Source: Litorimonas haliclonae (GTDB lineage Bacteria > Pseudomonadota > Alphaproteobacteria > Caulobacterales > Maricaulaceae). From it: a stretch of DNA of 64,000 nt. Below the pieces are notes generated by a model. That model was given only the letters and a program-made list of their open reading frames with translations, was not told where the DNA came from and made no database searches. Position numbers and translations under genes: made by a program. Within the stretch, counting starts at the first letter, position 1, and each line of letters starts with the position of its first letter. Shown here piece after piece: positions 49,673 to 59,357 of this stretch. The stretch lies in assembly GCF_965138505.1 (NCBI RefSeq), contig NZ_CBCSCO010000001.1, positions 744,001 to 808,000 of the forward strand, given 5' to 3'.

Positions 49673-51307
49673 TTACTCTTCCGGCGGCGTCACACTCGCC
49701 GAAAAGCCAATATCTTTTGGATTTAAATTATTTTCGCGAGACTCTGCCAATGCTTTTACAGAAATCGGCGCGGGAGGGTTTACGGAGACCGTCAACGTGC
49801 CGCCATCTTCAATAAATTCGGTGGCTGCCATGCCAAATTGTCCGATGATTTCGCTCTCTAAGTCTGACTTCCCCATAAAGGTGGCGGCCATAATAGCGAG
49901 CTTGAGCTGTTTTTTGAGGTTTCCTTCAGACTGACCAGACATTTCACTGGCCAGTTTAAGGCCCCGTTCTACGATGGATTTATCTTCCAGGCTCATTTTC
50001 ATCGTACGAAGTTTTACAGGCTCAAGCGCGTTGAGGGTTTCTTCGACCGTCGGAGCCGTGACCTCGTCTGTGTCAGAATTATTATTTGCCTGTTGAAGCT
50101 TCGCTTTTTCCACCATGGCGGACAGGCCCTCAGCCTCATAGGTATAATTCAGACGAAAGCCGTCTTCCATATCTATCAGACCATCCTGCACCGCGATGGT
50201 GTCGTTATTTTGATCCAGAATTTGCGTCTGTGAACTGCGTAGAACAATTTCGTCAAAGCCGAGACGTTTCAACGTGTCATACCCTTGCGCGGCGCGCGGC
50301 CCTTCGGGCTGTTTCAGGAAAGAGAAACGGAAAGGTTTGCCGACTTGAGTGATTGTTGTCACGCCGCCTTTTTCAACGGCTTTTCCTTCAAACCCTTCAA
50401 AGGTTGCTTTTACGAAATCATTCGTAAAGCTGCCTTCTCCAACAACTATGTTGTCATATGGCTTTGCATAAAGATTCATTTGCCCAAGAATTTGACCCAG
50501 ACCGAGATTAGGACCGGTAGGCGACACATCCTGATAAGCGTTCATATTCAGACCCCGCGCAGACCCGCCTTCAAAAACGAGTTTAGACGTCGTGTTATTT
50601 TGCCCGGTCAGAGTGAAATCAACCTTGCCGATCTTCCCGTCCGCGACACGGTTTTCTTCGTCAACGCCCCAGACGATATGACTAATATTCCCGTTGGCTT
50701 CGTCGCCGCTCACATTGATATCATCAATAGATATGGCTCCGAAGCTAACAGTTTCGTCAACGTCAATCTTAGTTTCTAAATCATCAAGTCCATCTTTGCT
50801 TTGCAGAGCGCTTATAATTGCTTGCGCCATTTTCGGGCTCGGACGTGCCACGCTCATAGCGCCAATGTTCAGATTAACGTCTTCGCCCTGAAGAACCATG
50901 TCCTTGAAATTTGCGCGGTCAAAACTCGCTTCGTCATCAACCATATGGACGCCGAATAGTTCTGCCGTGCCAATAGAGAGGCTCCCTTCATCGGTTTTTG
51001 ACGTGACATCAGTATAAACGTAATTCCCTGCTTGGCCTTTACGGCTCTCCCAGCTCATCACACCTTCCGCGTCGAGGTTAAGGGCTTTCAGAGCCTGATT
51101 AGCTTCTGTTTCAGACACATCCCGCTCTGCAACATTGAAATATTGAGCGAATACTTTCTCATCCGGCGCTGACAGGCCCAAAGGCGCAGCTTCCGCTGAA
51201 ATTTGTGCGCTCTCCCCCTTGTCCTTTGGTGCACACGCCCCCAAAACTAAGCTGGTGGAGGCCAAGGCAAGCGCCGCTGTGCCGAGAAGGAATTTTCGTA
51301 GAGTCAT
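49673..51307 (-). CDS. large lipoprotein of unknown function
   Basis: About 544 residues, from ATG 51307 or 51310. The signal ends in the lipobox LGAC (Cys about 25), so it should be lipid-anchored. The body is acidic and beta-rich, with repeated phrases such as FGAISIDDINVSG, TLTGQNNTTSKLVFEGG and FRLNYTYEAEGLS. The C-terminus reads TVSVNPPAPISVKAL. The pattern vaguely resembles DUF945-like envelope proteins, but I cannot assign it. The start region overlaps the divergent metalloprotease gene. Confidence 0.65.
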   Translation of the reverse strand: MTLRKFLLGTAALALASTSLVLGACAPKDKGESAQISAEAAPLGLSAPDEKVFAQYFNVAERDVSETEANQALKALNLDAEGVMSWESRKGQAGNYVYTDVTSKTDEGSLSIGTAELFGVHMVDDEASFDRANFKDMVLQGEDVNLNIGAMSVARPSPKMAQAIISALQSKDGLDDLETKIDVDETVSFGAISIDDINVSGDEANGNISHIVWGVDEENRVADGKIGKVDFTLTGQNNTTSKLVFEGGSARGLNMNAYQDVSPTGPNLGLGQILGQMNLYAKPYDNIVVGEGSFTNDFVKATFEGFEGKAVEKGGVTTITQVGKPFRFSFLKQPEGPRAAQGYDTLKRLGFDEIVLRSSQTQILDQNNDTIAVQDGLIDMEDGFRLNYTYEAEGLSAMVEKAKLQQANNNSDTDEVTAPTVEETLNALEPVKLRTMKMSLEDKSIVERGLKLASEMSGQSEGNLKKQLKLAIMAATFMGKSDLESEIIGQFGMAATEFIEDGGTLTVSVNPPAPISVKALAESRENNLNPKDIGFSASVTPPEE

Positions 51308-51308
51308 C

Positions 51309-52106
51309 ATGGGTCGTGTCCATTCACATTTAGGGTCGGCGAGTCAAAAAGCCCGACAGTGGCTGTCTGGTAGCATGCCAGAGACGCCATCAAAAGAAGC
51401 TTTTCCTTTACGCGACAATCATGACCCCCGTATTACATATGTGCTTAGCGACAGAGCCCGGCGCATATCTTTAAAGGTCAAGACCTCTGAACGCGAGGTC
51501 CATGTCGTCGTTCCCGGCCTGCGCCATTTCAAAGCTGCCCAGAAATTTGCCCGTCAGCAAGCCGATTGGATAGATGTGCAGCTGGAAACCCTGCCTCCAC
51601 CTCAGCCTTTCGTGCCAGGAGAGAGCATTCTCTATCGCGGCGTTCCCTATCGCCTCATTAAGCCCGAAGGTCGCGGCAGAGCCAAAGTTGACAACGCCAT
51701 GCGCAAGATTGTGGTGCCCTCCCCTGACCTAGAGAGTTTCCCGGGGCGTGTCAGGCGGTTTCTCATTCGTGAGGCGCGGGAGGAGTTAGAAGCAGCGAGC
51801 CATCACTATGCCGAAAAACTCGGCAAACGGATCGGTAAGGTCAGTGTGCGGGACACCTCTTCGCGCTGGGGGTCATGTATTACCCGCAAAGGCGAAGGCC
51901 ATATCAGCTATAGCTGGCGGCTCATTTGCGCCCCGGCTTATGTCCTTGATTATGTCGCAGCTCACGAATGCGCGCATATGGTAGAAGCCAATCACTCCCA
52001 AGCGTTTTGGGATGTGTGTGAGTCAATTAATGATGACGTAAAGAAATCCAAAAAATGGCTCAATCAGAACGGGGCGCATTTGCACGCTGTAGGTGCAGAG
52101 TTTTAA
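51309..52106 (+). CDS. YgjP/DUF45-type M48 family metallopeptidase
   Basis: A soluble zinc-protease-like protein of about 265 residues. The catalytic motif is YVAAHECAHMVEANHS (HExxH as HECAH, about residue 215), with the conserved upstream SSRWGSC and the later FWDVCESI. The RARRISLKV and VPYRLI segments are typical of the DUF45/YgjP N-domain. I give ATG 51309, which overlaps the divergent lipoprotein start by 2 bases; ATG 51375 is an alternative that would leave room for a shared promoter. No membrane helices. Confidence 0.85.
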   Translation: MGRVHSHLGSASQKARQWLSGSMPETPSKEAFPLRDNHDPRITYVLSDRARRISLKVKTSEREVHVVVPGLRHFKAAQKFARQQADWIDVQLETLPPPQPFVPGESILYRGVPYRLIKPEGRGRAKVDNAMRKIVVPSPDLESFPGRVRRFLIREAREELEAASHHYAEKLGKRIGKVSVRDTSSRWGSCITRKGEGHISYSWRLICAPAYVLDYVAAHECAHMVEANHSQAFWDVCESINDDVKKSKKWLNQNGAHLHAVGAEF

Positions 52107-52215
52107 TTTCATATAATTTATTACGAACATTTCACAGATTTCTGCGAAGGTTAATCAGGCCTGATCCGTTTATGGCGTGAAGATTAATTTTCACGGTATC
52201 TATAGGCCCTTTTCC

Positions 52216-54924
52216 ATGACCAACACCTCTCGCCCTGCAAATATGTCCGCTTGGGCTACCTGTTTGATTTTGGCTCTATCCGCCCCTCTCTGGGCCTGGC
52301 CAATAGCAGCCGGGGCTCAAGTCGAGACAGAGACAGAGGCAGAAACAGAAACGGAAGCCTTACTCGAGGAAACTTTTGCCGATGACCTCTTAGTGGAAGA
52401 CGAAATCATCGTAACAGGAACGCGTCAGCAATTTTCCTCTGTCGACATTATCACGCCGGATGTTCAGTTTGGGACGGGTGATATTCGCGCGCTGGGAACC
52501 ACGGATATCGGCGAACTGATAGAGGCCATAAACGCCGAAATTGGATCAGATTCCTCTGAGCCTCCGATCATTTTGTTAAATGGCCGTCCGGTTCAGAGCC
52601 GAAGACAAATCAGAAGCTTCCCATCCGAAGCTATTCGCCGCGTCGATCTTCTTCCGCCTGATGCCTCACTAAAATTTTCTTCCAGCCCAAATCGGCGCGT
52701 TTTAAACTTTGTACTAAGAAACCGATTCAACGCTCTGACCGCCGAGTTGGAAGGCGGAACATCGACCGAAGGCGGGCGCCATTCCGGAGAAGCCAGCGCT
52801 AATTATTTAAAGATTATCAATGAAACGCGGCTGTCTCTCGACCTAAGCTATGAAATCGCAAGCAACCTCGGAGAAACGGAACGCGACATTTCGTTCAGCG
52901 ATGATGACGGGCCGTTCTCCTTTGCCGGCACGCTTACCGCGCCAGACGGGGCGTCCGAACTGGACTCCGAGCTATCTCGTCTCTCCGGAGCGCCCGTTTT
53001 TTCGGCGCTCATTCCGCGCCCCCTTTCCAGCAATGTTCTTTCAGTGGAAGATTTTCTCCCGAGCGCAAATCAGACCGCGCCCGTCGACACTCAGCTCTAC
53101 CGGGACCTGCTCCCTGAAACAGAAACCATTTCTATTGGAGGCAGTTATTTCCGTCCGGTCGGCGAGAGGCTGTCCGTGACTGCAGGGTTTAATACAGATT
53201 TCACCCAGTCTGACAGTCGGCGCGGATTGATCAGTTCAAACTTTTTAATCCCCAGCGACAACTCGTTTTCTCCTTTCGAAAATGACGTGTCTCTGTTCAG
53301 GCTCGGAGATCCTAATATTCAGGAAAGTGATACCTCTGACATTGGCGCAACATTAAGTGTTTTCGGAGATTACCCAGGGTGGCGCTGGTCTCTCGAAAGC
53401 GCTTACTCGAAAGCGACAGGTAAAACAGAGACAAACCGCGCGCTCACTGCGGACGACTTGCAAAATGCTATCATTGCAAACGATCCCGATTTGAATCCGT
53501 TCGCAGAGTTTTCGCTGTCGGAGCTTTCCCTCAGTGAGCGGGAGCAGGAGAACTTCAATATTAAAGGCCGGGTGAACGGAACTCTCTTCGCTCTTCCCGC
53601 CGGAGATATGACTGGCTCCGTTGGTTTGGAATATACAAAGACGGACCTCGAATCGATGACGCGATTTGAAACCGCTCAAACTGACATCTACCTCTCGCGC
53701 CGAGTCACAGAGCTCAGCGGGGAGACGAATATACCTCTCTTAGGATCTGCTGGCGGCCGGGATGAGCGAGCAGGCAATGTTTCTTTGCGTTTGAACGGAG
53801 CGCTAAAGGATGTCGAAGCAGTAGGCACTTTGGAAGGTTACGGCACGGGATTGCGTTGGGACGTTAGCAATAATCTCTCCCTTGAAGGATCTGTGGACCA
53901 GACCCAAAACGCGCCAAGCCTTTCGAATATTGGTAATCCGATAATTGTTGAAAATAACGTTCGCTTCACAGATTTTGACACCGGCAATGCTGTTTTCATT
54001 GATAGAATTACCGGCGGAAACCCGACCTTATTGCCCGAAAAACAGCGTGATTTCCGGATCACCGCGCGATATAGCCCTAGTCGGGAGCTGCAATTCAATA
54101 CCCGATACCTCTCTCGTAAAACCGAAAACTCTATCACCTCGTTTCCATTTTTGACGCCGCAACTTGCCGAGGCTTTTCCGGACAGACTTGCGCGGGACGA
54201 TTTTGGCAATCTGGTTAGTTTAGATGCGCGGCCCGTAAATGCCTATCAGGTTGATAAAGAGTCTCTGCGGACAGGATTTAATTGGCGGAAACGGTTTGGG
54301 TCGTCTCAGGAAAGAGAAGGAAATAATTCTTCTCGCCGGGGCGATGGACCACCGAATAGAGGTTCCGGCGGGCCGAGAAGCGGCGGACGAGGCGGCGACG
54401 GTAATTCTACGCAGTTGGGTCTGTCGATTTATCACACATTGCGCCTTACGGATGAATTCAGATTTAGCGAAGACGGACCGGTCTTCGATCTCTTAAACGG
54501 CGGAGGCTTCGGGCAACAAGGCGGCGAGCCTGAACATGAAATCGAAACGCGGGTAAGTCTTCGCCACAAAAATATGGGAGGCCGGTTGTCACTGACTTAT
54601 CAAAGCGGCACCGAGCTTTCAGCCGCAAGTTCAGATCTTGGGACCTTGCAATTTGCCCCCCTGACAACAGCGGATTTGCGACTTTATTATGATTTGGGTC
54701 GCACGTCCGAAGGTCGTCCCGTGAGCCGGGATAGTTGGCGCCGAAATCTTCGTTTCTCGATTGATATTGATAATATCACGAATTCAAAACAGTCCGTTAT
54801 TGACGTGGCCGGACAGGTCCCTTTTGGGTATGAAGAAGATGCGCTCGATCCCTTGGGCCGTACCGTTATGTTTTCTATTCGAAAGCTGTTCAGCACCGCC
54901 CCAGAGCGCAGAGGCCGGGGGTGA
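52216..54924 (+). CDS. TonB-dependent receptor
   Basis: About 902 residues from ATG 52216 (a GTG at 52177 is open upstream). Features in order: signal sequence (about 11-34), an acidic low-complexity run of ETETEA repeats, the TonB box DEIIVTGTR, the plug domain with ELIEAINAEIG and IILLNGRPV, and the beta-barrel. The barrel holds about 40 residues rich in Arg, Gly, Ser and Asn (about 695-735), probably an extracellular loop. The end TVMFSIRKLF is the last strand, followed by an unusual STAPERRGRG tail. The ligand is unknown. Confidence 0.9.
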   Translation: MTNTSRPANMSAWATCLILALSAPLWAWPIAAGAQVETETEAETETEALLEETFADDLLVEDEIIVTGTRQQFSSVDIITPDVQFGTGDIRALGTTDIGELIEAINAEIGSDSSEPPIILLNGRPVQSRRQIRSFPSEAIRRVDLLPPDASLKFSSSPNRRVLNFVLRNRFNALTAELEGGTSTEGGRHSGEASANYLKIINETRLSLDLSYEIASNLGETERDISFSDDDGPFSFAGTLTAPDGASELDSELSRLSGAPVFSALIPRPLSSNVLSVEDFLPSANQTAPVDTQLYRDLLPETETISIGGSYFRPVGERLSVTAGFNTDFTQSDSRRGLISSNFLIPSDNSFSPFENDVSLFRLGDPNIQESDTSDIGATLSVFGDYPGWRWSLESAYSKATGKTETNRALTADDLQNAIIANDPDLNPFAEFSLSELSLSEREQENFNIKGRVNGTLFALPAGDMTGSVGLEYTKTDLESMTRFETAQTDIYLSRRVTELSGETNIPLLGSAGGRDERAGNVSLRLNGALKDVEAVGTLEGYGTGLRWDVSNNLSLEGSVDQTQNAPSLSNIGNPIIVENNVRFTDFDTGNAVFIDRITGGNPTLLPEKQRDFRITARYSPSRELQFNTRYLSRKTENSITSFPFLTPQLAEAFPDRLARDDFGNLVSLDARPVNAYQVDKESLRTGFNWRKRFGSSQEREGNNSSRRGDGPPNRGSGGPRSGGRGGDGNSTQLGLSIYHTLRLTDEFRFSEDGPVFDLLNGGGFGQQGGEPEHEIETRVSLRHKNMGGRLSLTYQSGTELSAASSDLGTLQFAPLTTADLRLYYDLGRTSEGRPVSRDSWRRNLRFSIDIDNITNSKQSVIDVAGQVPFGYEEDALDPLGRTVMFSIRKLFSTAPERRGRG

Positions 54925-54951
54925 GCGGCAGGAACCTTGGCCAAATGGTTC

Positions 54952-55437
54952 TTATTCGCGCTGAAAAATCAGGCCGTCTTGGGCTTCGAACTCAATAGCG
55001 TCAGAACAATCTTTCCCCCCGCTTTGGCAAGTCAGGTCCGGAGCTGTAATCACGCTTAGCTCTTCGCATTGGCGCGTTGGGAATAAGAGGCGCGCTGTAT
55101 TCGTCTCGCCCGGAGAAACGGTCTGCGCGAACATATTGCCACTATCATCCTGACCAGATCCCGTAATCTTGAACCCCATCATTGAAACGATTGTCTCTGT
55201 CTCTGTGCCGTTGGTAATTGTTATCGGCAAGATACAGGCATTCGGCTCGCTAACTTTAGGCAAAGAAGAAATAACGATCCGCCCATCCGCCGCGAGGGTC
55301 TTTTCCTGGGTTGCTTCTGCATTTGGAGCGTCAGCGCCTTCGATTTCCGGCTGCGAGGTTGTGTCTCCACAGGTCGAAAGTAGAGTAGCCGAGGCAACCG
55401 CGCAAAAGACTGACGTGGAAAGTTTTCTAAATCGCAT
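54952..55437 (-). CDS. lipoprotein of unknown function
   Basis: A 161-residue lipoprotein with lipobox LSTC (Cys about 23). The mature part starts acidic (EIEGADAPNAEATQEK). It then has beta-like segments around NACILPITITNG and three further cysteines (TRQCEELS, DLTCQSGGKDCSD), probably disulphide-linked. It may be a small immunoglobulin-like or beta-sandwich domain. Convergent with the TonB receptor. No family recognised. Confidence 0.65.
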   Translation of the reverse strand: MRFRKLSTSVFCAVASATLLSTCGDTTSQPEIEGADAPNAEATQEKTLAADGRIVISSLPKVSEPNACILPITITNGTETETIVSMMGFKITGSGQDDSGNMFAQTVSPGETNTARLLFPTRQCEELSVITAPDLTCQSGGKDCSDAIEFEAQDGLIFQRE

Positions 55438-55453
55438 TATAAATCCTGACTAA

Positions 55454-57739
55454 TTAAACGGGTATACCTTCTCTCTCACAGAACTTTTTAACGATGTCAC
55501 GTAATGAGGAAAGGCGTGTATTTATATTTAGGTGGGGTTCGATTTCGGCGCGCAGCTTTTCCGCATCTAATGCGAGAAGAGCCGATTTAACGGGCCCAAT
55601 CCCCGTCACTGGCATGGAAAGAGTTTCATAGCCCAAAGCCACAAGGCAGGCTGCCTCTAACGGGCGTCCGGCTATTTCTCCGCAGACGCTCACGGGCGTG
55701 TCGTTCATTTTGCAACCCGCCGCGATGAATTTGAGGATAGAGAGCGCCGCCGGGTGAAGGGGATCATACCGATCGGAAACCCGGGAATTATCGCGGTCAG
55801 CGGCGAAGAAAAACTGCATAAGGTCATTCGCCCCGACACTAACAAAATCGGCATGGTCACAAACGGCGTTGACCTGCCAAGCCAGAGACGGGGTTTCTAG
55901 CATAACGCCAATTTCAATCTTTCTAGGCAACTCATGGGCGAGGTTTTTGGCTCGCTCGACTTCGCGGTTTAGCAAAGCCCTCGCCGCGACCATTTCATCC
56001 ACCGTGGTGACCATGGGGAACATGACCCGCAAGTGCCGTCCAGCGCCGGCCGCTACGAGAGCGCGTAATTGATAGCGCATCAATCCGGGACGATCTAAAG
56101 CAATTCGGATGGACCGCCATCCCATGGCCGGGTTTTCTTCCGGCACGGGGTCCATATAGGGCAGGATTTTGTCCGATCCCAGATCCAACGTTCGGAATGT
56201 GACCGGGCGATCGCCTGCCGCGTCCATAGCTTCCCGATAGAGCTGCGTCTGCTCTTTCAGCTTCGGCATGAAATCACTCACCATAAACTGAAACTCGGTC
56301 CGGAATAGCCCAATTCCGTCCGCCCCCGAAATATCCATTTGAGGCAAATCGACGAGAAGCCCTGCATTTAATTGAAGAGATATATTTAGCCCGTCTTTGG
56401 TTTTCGCTGGTTTAAGTCGCAGCGCGTCATAGGCTCTGGCCATTTCGCCGCGCACCGTCTGGCGGAGTTCAAAGCCATGTATTTGCGACTCTAGCGGACG
56501 AATGTGCACGACCCCGGTTTCCCCATCGACCAGAACGTCATCCCCTGTTTCGATTTGGTCCAACACGCCTTCGGCGCGGCCGACGAGCGGTATGCCGAGC
56601 GCCCGGCAAATGATAGAGGTATGAGAGCTTGCCGCGCCTTCTTCTAAAACTATGGCGCGTAACTTTGTCCGGTCATAATCCAGTAATTCGGCTGGACCGA
56701 TTTCCCGGGCGAAAATTACGGCGTCATCGGAAATATTCTTATTTCCTGGCATCAGAGCTTCGCCCGACAGGGCCCTTAACAGACGATTGGCGAGGTCTTC
56801 CAAATCATGCAGGCGGGCCCGCAAATAGGCATCGCGGGATTTCATCAAACGCGCCCGATGCTCATTCCGGACACGTTCGACCGCCGCCTCCGCCTTTAAT
56901 CCGGAATGCACGGCTTCGCGAAGTCGCCCGACCCATTTCCGGTCATAGGCGAACATGCGATAAGTCTCGTAAATCTCTTTCGACGCTCTGGATATGCCGG
57001 CGGCTTCTCCGGATACCATTGTATCAACCGAGGCGCGGAGCTTTTTAATACCCTCTTCCAGCCGGATTTCTTCGGCGGCAATATTTTCAGATAAAAGATT
57101 GGCGGGCGGAACAGGCGGAAGGTGAAGATAAGCGTGTCCCTGCGCGAGGCCGTCCGCAAAGGCTTTGCCTTTTAATGTCTCCGGTTTGGTTGCGGCGAGC
57201 GTGATGCCTTTTAACGCCGCTTTTTTCCCGCCGACACGTTCGTCGTCCACGATGATTTCCCCAATCACCATGGCAACGGTTAAGAGGTCTTCGACCTCTT
57301 CTTCGTTAAAGCTCCGCGCGTCTTCAGATTGAACCACCAAAACCCCGAGGACGCGGCTGCCGCGCAAAACCGGTACACCGAGAAAAGAACGGAACGGATC
57401 TTCTGCCGTTTCAGGACGGTAAGAAAAGAGCGGATGGCTGGGGGCGTCAGCCAGATTAAGCGGACGCGCTGTCAAACAAACATGGCCAACCAGACCTTCG
57501 CCGGGTTTCAAACGTGTTTTATGGACGGCTGATTTCTTTAGGCCTTCAGTAGCTGATAATTCCAGTTCGTCGCCTTTTCGGAGCAAATAAACCGAAGCCA
57601 CCTTGACCTGCATCGCCGCAGAAATAGCCGTCACAAATCCGTCCAAACGTCCCTGAACAGACTCCGTCCCGGCCATCGCCGCGCGAATAGCCCGCATGAG
57701 TTTTGGCGGGTTTGTTTTTATGTTCGGCTCAATACTCAC
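55454..57739 (-). CDS. ptsP: phosphoenolpyruvate-protein phosphotransferase of the nitrogen PTS (EI-Ntr)
   Basis: A 761-residue EI-Ntr. Residues about 18-165 form a GAF domain (LVGHVCLTARPLN, GVPVLRGSRVLGVLVVQSED), which senses glutamine in other alphaproteobacteria. The HPr-binding and PEP-utiliser domains follow, with the phosphorylated His373 in EEGAASSHTSIICRALGIPLVG (outline). The C-terminal PEP-binding barrel shows GIGLFRTEFQFM, LDLGSDKILPYM, FPMVTTVDE, SVGANDLMQF and SVCGEIAGRPL, all intact. It passes phosphate to NPr and EIIA-Ntr. No ptsN or ptsO is seen here. Confidence 0.95.
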   Translation of the reverse strand: MSIEPNIKTNPPKLMRAIRAAMAGTESVQGRLDGFVTAISAAMQVKVASVYLLRKGDELELSATEGLKKSAVHKTRLKPGEGLVGHVCLTARPLNLADAPSHPLFSYRPETAEDPFRSFLGVPVLRGSRVLGVLVVQSEDARSFNEEEVEDLLTVAMVIGEIIVDDERVGGKKAALKGITLAATKPETLKGKAFADGLAQGHAYLHLPPVPPANLLSENIAAEEIRLEEGIKKLRASVDTMVSGEAAGISRASKEIYETYRMFAYDRKWVGRLREAVHSGLKAEAAVERVRNEHRARLMKSRDAYLRARLHDLEDLANRLLRALSGEALMPGNKNISDDAVIFAREIGPAELLDYDRTKLRAIVLEEGAASSHTSIICRALGIPLVGRAEGVLDQIETGDDVLVDGETGVVHIRPLESQIHGFELRQTVRGEMARAYDALRLKPAKTKDGLNISLQLNAGLLVDLPQMDISGADGIGLFRTEFQFMVSDFMPKLKEQTQLYREAMDAAGDRPVTFRTLDLGSDKILPYMDPVPEENPAMGWRSIRIALDRPGLMRYQLRALVAAGAGRHLRVMFPMVTTVDEMVAARALLNREVERAKNLAHELPRKIEIGVMLETPSLAWQVNAVCDHADFVSVGANDLMQFFFAADRDNSRVSDRYDPLHPAALSILKFIAAGCKMNDTPVSVCGEIAGRPLEAACLVALGYETLSMPVTGIGPVKSALLALDAEKLRAEIEPHLNINTRLSSLRDIVKKFCEREGIPV

Positions 57740-57825
57740 GCCCCTTCTATAGCAAAGGAATCTGAGATTGCCCTAATTGAATTTATGAATTCCAGTTAAT
57801 CAGAAGTTCTAAGAGGTTTCGGGGC

Positions 57826-58359
57826 TTACTCCGCCTCTTGGGGAACAATTATCAGGCGCCCCGCAGGAATATCCACTTTTGGCGTTGCCGCCTTGGTAAA
57901 GGGGTGGAAAAAACTGGCCGGCGTTTTTTTAGTTTTCTTGTCCATATGCGGGGCGATTTCCAGCATATCACCTGCGCCGAATTGGTGTACAGCCACGACT
58001 TGGCCGATGCGTTTTCCATCATTTGACTTCACATCCAGCCCCACCAGATCGGAATAATAGAAATCATCCTCTTCAGGCGTCGGCAGCTTTTCCCGAAGGA
58101 CGAAAAGCTGAGTTGATTTTAGAGCCTCCGCATCTTCCGGCGTGGTGACTTCCGGGGCGGTAACGGCCACAAAGTTTTTCATGACGCGGTGGGTTTTCGG
58201 AGTCAGTACAACCTCTCCGGCTTCATTGAGTAAAGGGCCATAGGTCACGCAGTTTTCAGGTGTTTCGGTGAAAGATTTGATTTTCACCTCGCCTTTTACC
58301 CCGAAGGCTCCGGCAATGGCGGCCACACAAATGAGGGTGTTTGCAGTTTCTTCGTTCAT
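57826..58359 (-). CDS. rimM: ribosome maturation factor RimM
   Basis: A 177-residue RimM, which helps mature the 16S rRNA head domain by binding S19. The N-terminal beta-barrel has IAGAFGVKGEVKIKSFTETPENC in outline, and the C-terminal PRC domain has DDFYYSDLVGLDVKSNDGKRIGQVVAVHQFGAGDMLEI in outline. The terminal KAATPKVDIPAGRLIIVPQEA is typical. In most bacteria it lies between rpsP and trmD; here neither is adjacent. Confidence 0.93.
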   Translation of the reverse strand: MNEETANTLICVAAIAGAFGVKGEVKIKSFTETPENCVTYGPLLNEAGEVVLTPKTHRVMKNFVAVTAPEVTTPEDAEALKSTQLFVLREKLPTPEEDDFYYSDLVGLDVKSNDGKRIGQVVAVHQFGAGDMLEIAPHMDKKTKKTPASFFHPFTKAATPKVDIPAGRLIIVPQEAE

Positions 58360-58412
58360 TTATTTTGCCCTTGGCAATTGACGCGTATAATTCGCCTCCC
58401 TACCCTGAGCGA

Positions 58413-58922
58413 ATGAAAAAGTATATTAGCGTTATCGCTGCTCTAATGGGATTAGGCCTTCTCGCAAACGCAGCCCCCGCAAACGGTCAATCACTTGACG
58501 AAAATGGGACGAGAGCCGCAGAAGTAACAAAGCAGGTACCGCCCACTATGCCGCGCCAGGCAAGAGAAAGCGGGTATTGCTGTATGGTCTTTAATGTGAA
58601 CCGCTCTGGATCGCCTGTAAACGTAAATACAAGTTACTGCACAAATCCCGTATTTGCTGAAAGCTCTAAAGACGCCGTTTCTAGGTGGGAATTCTCTCCC
58701 GCTATGAAAAACGGAAAACCAGTAGTCTGGTTAGACGAAACAACGTTGATGAGATTCAATATCGCTACGGTTGAAGGCAGCCTGATACCTAGCTCAACAG
58801 GATATTTGTCCCTGAGGGAGGGGGCCGAACCGACCCCGCCTCCCCGAGACCGCACAGCTTACCGCAAGTGGCTCGATAAAAACTTCATCACCGAGACGAC
58901 TTGCGGCGAGCTTGTAAGTTAA
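58413..58922 (+). CDS. periplasmic protein with TonB C-terminal-like domain
   Basis: About 169 residues from ATG 58413, which is followed by a signal peptide (VIAALMGLGLLANAAPANG). The domain VPPTMPRQARESGYCCMVFNVNRSGSPVNVN (outline) and VSRWEFSPAMKNGKPV resemble the energy-transducer TonB C-terminus. There is no N-terminal anchor or Pro-rich linker, so it is not a true TonB. Pairs of cysteines (YCCM, SYC, TTCG) suggest disulphides. Divergent from rimM by 53 bp. Confidence 0.7.
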   Translation: MKKYISVIAALMGLGLLANAAPANGQSLDENGTRAAEVTKQVPPTMPRQARESGYCCMVFNVNRSGSPVNVNTSYCTNPVFAESSKDAVSRWEFSPAMKNGKPVVWLDETTLMRFNIATVEGSLIPSSTGYLSLREGAEPTPPPRDRTAYRKWLDKNFITETTCGELVS

Positions 58923-58926
58923 TGGC

Positions 58927-59175
58927 CTAACCTTTGGTGACCTTCCCATAGATCAGAAGAAGAATGATGGAGCCGACGACCGCGCCGATAAAGCCGGCAG
59001 CCTCATCGACTTCATAAACCCCGAGCAACCCGCCCAAATAGGTAGCCAGCAAAGCCCCAAGGATGCCCACAATCGTGGTCATTATAATTCCGCCGGGGCG
59101 TGTTTTTCCCGGAATGAGGAAGCGGGCAACAACCCCAGCCAAGAACCCAATGATTATCGTTCCAATGAACCCCAT
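58927..59175 (-). CDS. GlsB/YeaQ/YmgE family membrane protein
   Basis: An 82-residue protein from ATG 59175, which has GGAGAG as SD. It has three hydrophobic segments: GFIGTIIIGFLAGVVARFL, IIMTTIVGILGALLATYLGG and FIGAVVGSIILLLIYG. PGKTRPGGI follows the first, as usual in transglycosylase-associated proteins. Members respond to envelope or general stress; function is unknown. Its SD and start codons recur exactly at 60822-60840. Confidence 0.9.
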   Translation of the reverse strand: MGFIGTIIIGFLAGVVARFLIPGKTRPGGIIMTTIVGILGALLATYLGGLLGVYEVDEAAGFIGAVVGSIILLLIYGKVTKG

Positions 59176-59186
59176 AACGCTCTCCA
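59168..59186. repeat. direct repeat copy 1 (glsB start region)
   Basis: The 19-mer AACCCCATAACGCTCTCCA at 59168-59186 occurs again in the same orientation at 60822-60840. Read on the minus strand it contains an SD (GGAGAG) and the start ATGGGGTT of the GlsB-like gene. Chance recurrence of a 19-mer in 64 kb is very unlikely. Confidence 0.9.
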
Positions 59187-59357
59187 TTATTAAAGGGCAC
59201 AATATGGGTTGAATTGCAGAACCTGTCTACCGTCTCAGGGTCTTATCTTTTCATCGACGGTTAAAGCGCCTCTGCCGCCGGGTCAGGAGCCAAACCTGTC
59301 TTTAAGCTTCACGAGGCCAGGATCGCTTGCTCCTTCAAAATAGCGGACGATCTGTAT

